Shown piece by piece: positions 5,683 through 9,167 of a stretch of 9,167 bases of DNA. A program made the position numbers and the translations under genes. The notes beneath the pieces were generated by a model. It was not told the DNA's origin, ran no database searches, and saw nothing but the letters and a program-made list of their open reading frames with translations. The stretch spans positions 1 to 9,167 of the forward strand of contig NJDN01000012.1 in the NCBI GenBank assembly GCA_002254395.1. The letters run 5' to 3'. Source of the DNA: Candidatus Pacearchaeota archaeon ex4484_71. GTDB lineage: Archaea > Nanobdellota > Nanobdellia > Pacearchaeales > GW2011-AR1. Position 1 is the stretch's first letter; the number at the start of each line of letters is the position of its first letter.

Positions 5683-6342
5683 CTATTCTTTAGCATCCAT
5701 TTCTAAGGAGAGTTTTCCCTTTGATAATGCATACTTTATTAGCGGAAAATTTATGCTTATGTTTTTTGAATAAGCTTTCTTTTCTCCCACCGCTTTTACT
5801 TCCAGTCCCTCTTCCATTTTTGAAATTGAGATGTCATTAATTGATTTTACTCCAGGCACTTTTAGTTCATAAACTATCTTATCTCCAATTCTTCTAACAT
5901 CCGTCGCGGGCTCTGCTTTTTTCATTCTTTTAAATTTTTTTAAATTTTCTTTGGAGAATTCAATGGGCAGTTTTTTTGTGTTGTTGTTTTCTCTTTTGAT
6001 TTCTTTAGGCTTTTTTTGAATATTTTTTTCAGGGAGATTAATTTCCTTGCCATTTATCATAAGTTTTATTCGCGTATTTTGATTTGGGGGGTTGATTTGA
6101 GGAGGCATATTTCTTAACATTTCCTTTTCAATCATTCTTAACGCACTTCCCATCATCTTGTCGATTATTTTTTCTGAGAACCCTCTCGGTTCATTAAAAA
6201 ATTCATTTTCTCCCAAGTAATCGTTTTTTCCAAGCAGTCCGTCTTTGTCATTCTTCTTTCTTAATTGTACCCCGCAATTTGGGCAAAATTCGTAAGAGCC
6301 TTTTATTTTTCCTCCGCATCTTGGGCATTTTTTCTTCATCAT
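5683..6342 (-). CDS. Zinc-ribbon plus Hsp20/CS-like domain protein
   Basis: 219 residues. An N-terminal zinc ribbon has C6, C9, C20 and C23 (CPRCGG, FCPNCG). A linker of about 120 residues follows, rich in Lys, Asn and Glu, with a possible amphipathic helix at 55-78 containing several methionines (KMMGSALRMIEKEMLRNM). The C-terminal part (about 144-217) resembles an alpha-crystallin/CS beta sandwich: DKIVYELKVPGVKSINDISISKMEEGLEVKA corresponds to the Hsp20 pattern of a PGV loop followed by a short exposed strand. The C-terminal I-x-I oligomerisation motif is absent. I infer a cytosolic small-chaperone-like or adaptor protein; the partner is unknown. Two adjacent ATGs exist. The TATA element is 27.5 bases from the first and 30.5 from the second, favouring 6342. 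It stands alone between MFS and tRNA-Ile. Confidence 0.88.
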   Translation of the reverse strand: MMKKKCPRCGGKIKGSYEFCPNCGVQLRKKNDKDGLLGKNDYLGENEFFNEPRGFSEKIIDKMMGSALRMIEKEMLRNMPPQINPPNQNTRIKLMINGKEINLPEKNIQKKPKEIKRENNNTKKLPIEFSKENLKKFKRMKKAEPATDVRRIGDKIVYELKVPGVKSINDISISKMEEGLEVKAVGEKKAYSKNISINFPLIKYALSKGKLSLEMDAKE

Positions 6343-6365
6343 TGTCTAGAGATTAGGTGCTTTTC

Positions 6366-6373
6366 TTTTAAAA
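6366..6373 (-). promoter_or_regulatory. TATA box of the zinc-ribbon/Hsp20 gene
   Basis: TTTTAAAA is the core of the ten-base palindrome CTTTTAAAAG (6365-6374) and is centred 27.5 bases from the ATG at 6342. This is two bases more than in the other genes, so the mRNA may carry a one- or two-base leader. Confidence 0.55.
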
Positions 6374-6380
6374 GACTTTC

Positions 6381-7757
6381 TCATTCTTCCATATAATTTT
6401 TTATAGATTCGATTTCGTGCAAATCTTCTACAAGAGTGGGCTTTAGTTCTTTTACCGCTAGATGTTCGAATTCTTTTAATCCTTTGAATTTTTGTTTGTG
6501 TTTTATTTCTTTCATTTTTGGTACAAATATGGCAACGGTAATCATTCTTGCCACAGATCCTATTAAAAATATTAAGATTATCGGTTCGATCCAGCTTGTT
6601 ATAATAAATTTTATCAAGAGAGTTGAGATTGCTCCTCCAATTAGTGCCCCAATTCCAATTACCAGGTTTATGTAGGCTATTGCCTGCGCTCTTTTTTCTT
6701 TTGTTACGTTGTCATAAATAAAATTTTTTGACGCCAATAAAAAAGCATACCAACTTATTCCCCCTATAATCCCCGGTACAAAGAAAAGATATATTGGAGA
6801 AGTAGAAAGTGCCCATAATAGAGGGGTAAGCGGAATTAAGAAGGTCATTAGGGCTATTATCCTATAGTTTCCAAACTTGTCAGATATTTTTCCGAAAAAG
6901 TTTAGAGTAAATATTGAGAAAACCATTCCTGAAAGCGTGATTAAAATATAAACAGGGTAGCTCAACCCTAAGTCTCTCAAGAGGTATATAGCAATTAAAG
7001 GAGAAGTGATCATCATGCTTATTGATAAAAATCCCCTAAATATTATGAATTTTCCAAAATTTGTCTTTCTGAATTGTTTTGAAAATTCAAACAAACTTTT
7101 ATTTTTTTTCTTAGATTTTTTCAACGGAGGCTCATAGTGTCTTTTTATAAGACTCCTACAATACATTCTTGCAGAGAACGCAATAAAAAAGAATAGGATG
7201 AACCCTAATATGGTGTTTCCATTATTTTTAAAGACCTGAAGTATGAAAGAAGAGATTATGGTTAGAAACACGGAAGTGAATGTTATTATCGTTGTTCTTT
7301 TTGCCCACCACCTTCCACGGTACTTTTGATCTACTACGTCTCCCATCCAAGAAAACCAAGGAGGATATCCTATTCCTGCCGCACTTACAAGAATTGCCAT
7401 GTCTAATAGAATCAACAAAGGGATAAACTTTGTCCATATTTCTTTTATATAAAGAATTCCAATCAAAGACAAGATTAGAAACCCAAGAGAATTTATAATC
7501 ATAGTTGTTGATAATATCTTCTTTCGACTAAATTTGTCTAAAAGTTTTGTCCCCCAGACTTGGGTTATGGAGGAGACATTCCAAAGAGTATTCATTATTG
7601 CCACAAGGGGGCTAGAAGATCCGACAGCTATTGCAAATGGTGCGAGATAACTGTCCCCAAATGCGCTCCTAAATGTCCAGAAAATTCCCTCTTTGATTGA
7701 GAGTCTTCTTGTTTTATGTTTTAATTCCTCTATGGATTTTGATTTTTCACCTCTCAT
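6381..7757 (-). CDS. Major facilitator superfamily transporter
   Basis: 458 residues from the ATG at 7757, with roughly twelve hydrophobic segments and a charged central loop near 205-235, the classic 6+6 MFS plan. MFS motif A-like loops appear between helices 2-3 (GTKLLDKFSRKKI, 69-81) and 8-9 (GKISDKFGNYRII, 289-301). A conserved-looking WFSWMGDVVDQKYRGRWWAKR block lies in the 4-5 loop (134-154), as in a group of uncharacterised prokaryotic MFS proteins. It sits in the cytoplasmic membrane; the substrate cannot be read. A TTG at 7763 in frame would add two residues, but the TATA element is 25.5 bases from the ATG at 7757, which I prefer. The C-terminal tail of about 45 residues after the last helix is charged and cytosolic. 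Confidence 0.95.
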   Translation of the reverse strand: MRGEKSKSIEELKHKTRRLSIKEGIFWTFRSAFGDSYLAPFAIAVGSSSPLVAIMNTLWNVSSITQVWGTKLLDKFSRKKILSTTMIINSLGFLILSLIGILYIKEIWTKFIPLLILLDMAILVSAAGIGYPPWFSWMGDVVDQKYRGRWWAKRTTIITFTSVFLTIISSFILQVFKNNGNTILGFILFFFIAFSARMYCRSLIKRHYEPPLKKSKKKNKSLFEFSKQFRKTNFGKFIIFRGFLSISMMITSPLIAIYLLRDLGLSYPVYILITLSGMVFSIFTLNFFGKISDKFGNYRIIALMTFLIPLTPLLWALSTSPIYLFFVPGIIGGISWYAFLLASKNFIYDNVTKEKRAQAIAYINLVIGIGALIGGAISTLLIKFIITSWIEPIILIFLIGSVARMITVAIFVPKMKEIKHKQKFKGLKEFEHLAVKELKPTLVEDLHEIESIKNYMEE

Positions 7758-7776
7758 TTTCAATACAATACAATAA

Positions 7777-7787
7777 TTATTAAATAA
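7777..7787. promoter_or_regulatory. Shared palindromic TATA element of the divergent MFS and unknown genes
   Basis: TTATTAAATAA is a perfect inverted repeat of five bases around one central A. The eight bases 7779-7786 read ATTAAATA on the plus strand and TATTTAAT on the minus strand. Their centre is 25.5 bases from the ATG at 7808 (+) and 25.5 bases from the ATG at 7757 (-). No other good TATA sequence lies at the right distance for either gene, so one element may direct both leaderless transcripts. Confidence 0.6.
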
Positions 7788-7807
7788 GACTATCTGTTAT
7801 AAAGATT

Positions 7808-8197
7808 ATGGGAAAGGTATCTAAAAAAAGTCGTCATTTAAGGTGGAATTGGATAAGGCCCCCAGAAAGTCTTCCTGGAGAGGATAAATATCTCTATTTT
7901 TTGAGTTTGGTAGATGACAAATTCAGAAGGAAAAAATTGGATGATTTATTGGAAGGGGCAAATTCTATTTCAATCATTGATTTTTATTTTCAACAACTGG
8001 ACGAGTTTGAGGGAAAGGTAAAGGGCACGAACCTGAGGTATCTTGCAAAAGTATATGAAAGTAATTGTTCTCCAACTTTATTTAAGCAAGCAGTTAACCG
8101 TTCTTTTGGTCCTAATGCGGTGCAAGACCGAGATCTCTATTATAGGATTAAGCCCGGAACTTCTCTGGAATTTTATCTTGAAAAATTATATTCTTAA
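7808..8197 (+). CDS. Unknown 129-residue soluble protein
   Basis: I do not recognise a family. The N-terminus is basic and aromatic (MGKVSKKSRHLRWNWIRPP), which could touch nucleic acid. The middle (26-85) is a mix of charged helices such as DDKFRRKKLDDLLEG and FYFQQLDEFEGKVKG. The end has NRSFGPNAVQDRDLYYRIKPG, then a short helix. There is no signal peptide, membrane helix or cysteine cluster (only one Cys, at 86). The frame is well supported: a TATA element lies 25.5 bases upstream, and neither the opposite strand nor another frame holds a competing gene. It is divergent from the MFS transporter, sharing its promoter element, and its stop lies 11 bases from the 3' end of tRNA-Gly on the other strand. 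No function is proposed. Confidence 0.8.
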   Translation: MGKVSKKSRHLRWNWIRPPESLPGEDKYLYFLSLVDDKFRRKKLDDLLEGANSISIIDFYFQQLDEFEGKVKGTNLRYLAKVYESNCSPTLFKQAVNRSFGPNAVQDRDLYYRIKPGTSLEFYLEKLYS

Positions 8198-8208
8198 ACT
8201 ACATGGGA

Positions 8209-8279
8209 TGCACCTTGCGGGAATCGAACCCGCGCCTCAACCTTGGGAAGGTTACATTGTACCACTCAACTAAAGATGC
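8209..8279 (-). tRNA. tRNA-Gly (anticodon CCC)
   Basis: 71 bases including the discriminator A, with no CCA encoded and no intron. The acceptor GCATCTT pairs with AAGGTGC with one T-G pair. The D-stem GTTG/CAAT has one G-T pair. The anticodon stem TAACC/GGTTG holds the loop TTCCCAA, anticodon CCC, which reads the glycine codon GGG. The T-arm is GCGGG TTCGATT CCCGC. The variable loop is four bases. Confidence 0.95.
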
Positions 8280-8307
8280 TTTGTTTTAGTATGTTAAGAA
8301 TTTGAGG

Positions 8308-8315
8308 TTTAAATT
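8308..8315 (-). promoter_or_regulatory. TATA box of tRNA-Gly
   Basis: The minus strand reads AATTTAAA, centred 32.5 bases from the first tRNA base, predicting a leader of about seven bases, similar to tRNA-Ile. Confidence 0.5.
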
Positions 8316-8330
8316 TTTTAGTCTTTTGTT
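8314..8330 (+). terminator. Candidate oligo-T terminator reading rightward past tRNA-Gly
   Basis: Several T-runs (TTTTTT, then TCTTTTG, then more Ts) lie on the plus strand beyond the tRNA-Gly gene. They are the first strong T tract downstream of the unknown gene ending at 8197. If used, that gene's transcript would run antisense through the whole tRNA-Gly. Confidence 0.3.
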
Positions 8331-8331
8331 T

Positions 8332-8847
8332 TTAATAGAATCTATGACTATTAGAAAAGGTGGCATATTCTAAATCTAGATGGAATGTTTGAGGGATAAG
8401 ATGTTTTGTAGCATTTTCAAAATAAAGTAGCGCATGATCGAAAAGGATATTATCTTCGTTTTTTATCACTCCCAATTTTTGTGTGGGATGAGGGTCTGTT
8501 CTAAAAATTTTCCGGCCTGCTTCGGTGATGGTTTCATGGGGTAATATGTTTGGTTCTGAAATTCCTTGTAAAACTATGCTCTGTAGTCCTTCGTAGTTTC
8601 CTTGGAGTTGTCTTCTCATACCCTCAAGGTTTAGTATCCCCGCATCTTCAGGCTTTTGGTTAATATGCCCAAATAGTTCTGTTATGTAAATAAAATTTTC
8701 TTTTAAGTCATATGGCTCAGAGATATGGAAGTGAAATAAGGGGGTATACTTCTGGAAATTTCCATATATTTTTAAGGCTTTTATTCCTTCGTCTCTCCAT
8801 CTCTTGGCAATTTTTTCGATTAGTTCTTTTCTTTCTTTTGCATTCAT
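8332..8847 (-). CDS. Unknown 171-residue soluble protein, second gene of an overlapping pair
   Basis: I do not recognise a family. A charged N-terminal helix (NAKERKELIEKIAKRWRDEG) leads into mixed alpha/beta sequence. Histidines are frequent: H39 and H41 in FHFH, then H61, H104, H120, H138, H149, H156 and H168. They could bind metal, but no standard site is visible. There is no cysteine, signal peptide or membrane helix. The ATG overlaps the TGA of the preceding gene as ATGA (8844-8847), and GGAG lies nine bases upstream, one of the few Shine-Dalgarno-like sites in the window. It is therefore translated from a shared mRNA, unlike the leaderless genes around it. Its 3' end faces the tRNA-Gly promoter. 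Confidence 0.85.
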   Translation of the reverse strand: MNAKERKELIEKIAKRWRDEGIKALKIYGNFQKYTPLFHFHISEPYDLKENFIYITELFGHINQKPEDAGILNLEGMRRQLQGNYEGLQSIVLQGISEPNILPHETITEAGRKIFRTDPHPTQKLGVIKNEDNILFDHALLYFENATKHLIPQTFHLDLEYATFSNSHRFY

Positions 8848-9167
8848 TTTTTTATTCTCCAGCGCTTTTTGTCTTTTTCTAGCTCTATTTTTCCCTTAAA
8901 GAATATCTCTAAGAGCATTTTTCCGTGTATGGCCCTCATCAAAGTGTTTTCAGGTTTTCCCAATTCAGGGTATTTATCGTAGACAACTTGGTTTTTTTCA
9001 TTTGTGTAATCTATTCTCCATCCTCCTTCAAAATCGTTCTCGGAAACAAAAAGTGTAAAATTTCCAAGCGATAGGAGGATTCCCTCTAAGTCTTTGATGG
9101 AGGATTCTTTAATAGTTGGTTTTTCACCAGAAGTATTCTTATAAAATATTGATGGCCCCCTTCTCTC
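8844..9167 (-). CDS. Unknown protein, C-terminal 107 residues; N-terminus beyond the right edge
   Basis: The minus-strand frame is open from the window edge to a TGA at 8844-8846, giving 107 residues. Visible features are a helix (IKESSIKDLEGILLSLGNF), then strands FTLFVSENDFEGGWRIDYTN and NQVVYDKYPELGKPENTLMRAIHGKML, and a basic end (KDKKRWRIKK). No family is recognised. There is no membrane segment or cysteine in this part. The stop overlaps the start of the next gene by four bases, so the two products are likely made together and may interact. The gene probably continues upstream, because no start codon with promoter signals is seen inside the window. Confidence 0.8.
   Translation of the reverse strand, partial: ERRGPSIFYKNTSGEKPTIKESSIKDLEGILLSLGNFTLFVSENDFEGGWRIDYTNEKNQVVYDKYPELGKPENTLMRAIHGKMLLEIFFKGKIELEKDKKRWRIKK
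8857..8860 (-). promoter_or_regulatory. Shine-Dalgarno-like site GGAG before the 171-residue gene
   Basis: The minus strand reads GGAG followed by nine A/T bases and then the ATG at 8847. It supports that start and fits internal-gene translation in an operon. Confidence 0.5.

Noticed and set aside
6365..6374. Ten-base palindrome CTTTTAAAAG as a regulator-binding site
   Set aside because: It is fully explained as the TATA box of the zinc-ribbon/Hsp20 gene.
7758..7763. TTG start for the MFS gene
   Set aside because: An ATG two codons later sits at the standard distance from the TATA element; TTG would be closer than any other start in the window.
8043..8273. 76-residue plus-strand frame running into tRNA-Gly
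   Set aside because: It overlaps the unknown gene in another frame and reads antisense through a tRNA; the tail resembles the common false peptide made from tRNA genes.
1..9167. CRISPR array, insertion sequence, attachment repeats or toxin-antitoxin pair
   Set aside because: No spaced direct repeats, transposase or integrase motifs, terminal inverted repeats or recognisable toxin/antitoxin genes were seen on either strand.

Overview
The window reads as archaeal chromosome. It has an ATP-dependent DNA ligase of the archaeal/eukaryotic type, ribosomal protein L15e (absent from bacteria), two tRNA genes without an encoded CCA, and TATA-box promoters placed so that most mRNAs would start at or next to the initiation codon. 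The DNA is AT-rich. Small genes, very short gaps, a desulfoferrodoxin plus rubrerythrin pair, a soluble peptidoglycan-type amidase and a zinc-ribbon/Hsp20 fusion fit an anaerobic DPANN-like archaeon (Woesearchaeota/Pacearchaeota-like). That placement is an inference; no 16S rRNA gene is present to test it.

Layout. 1-583 (-): 5' part of a multi-pass membrane protein gene that runs off the left edge. 663-1448 (+): ATP-cone plus Mrr-like nuclease fusion. Its stop codon interlocks with that of the convergent DNA ligase gene (1445-3151, -), which sits one base behind a small membrane protein gene (3153-3398, -). 3462-4466 (-): desulfoferrodoxin and rubrerythrin, an oxidative-stress pair. 4474-4914 (-): Amidase_2/PGRP-type protein. 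4953-5525 (-): L15e, just downstream of tRNA-Ile(GAU) (5568-5642, -). 5683-6342 (-): zinc-ribbon/Hsp20 protein. 6381-7757 (-): MFS transporter. 7808-8197 (+): unknown protein, divergent from the transporter and ending 11 bases from the 3' end of tRNA-Gly(CCC) (8209-8279, -). 8332-9167 (-): two overlapping unknown genes, the upstream one cut by the right edge.

How the genes work together. Most are single housekeeping or stress transcription units on the minus strand rather than one pathway. Desulfoferrodoxin (superoxide to peroxide) and rubrerythrin (peroxide to water) form a clear functional pair. The nuclease and ligase are both DNA enzymes and lie tail to tail. No mobile element, CRISPR array or long repeat was seen.

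The strongest structural signal is regulatory. In nine of ten leading protein genes an 8-base TATA-like element is centred 25.5 bases from the best start codon, which implies leaderless transcription and decides two start codons (desulfoferrodoxin and MFS). One near-perfect palindromic TATA element lies exactly midway between two divergent genes. Every gap of about 35-80 bases is explained by these promoters, and no stretch over 300 bases lacks a gene.
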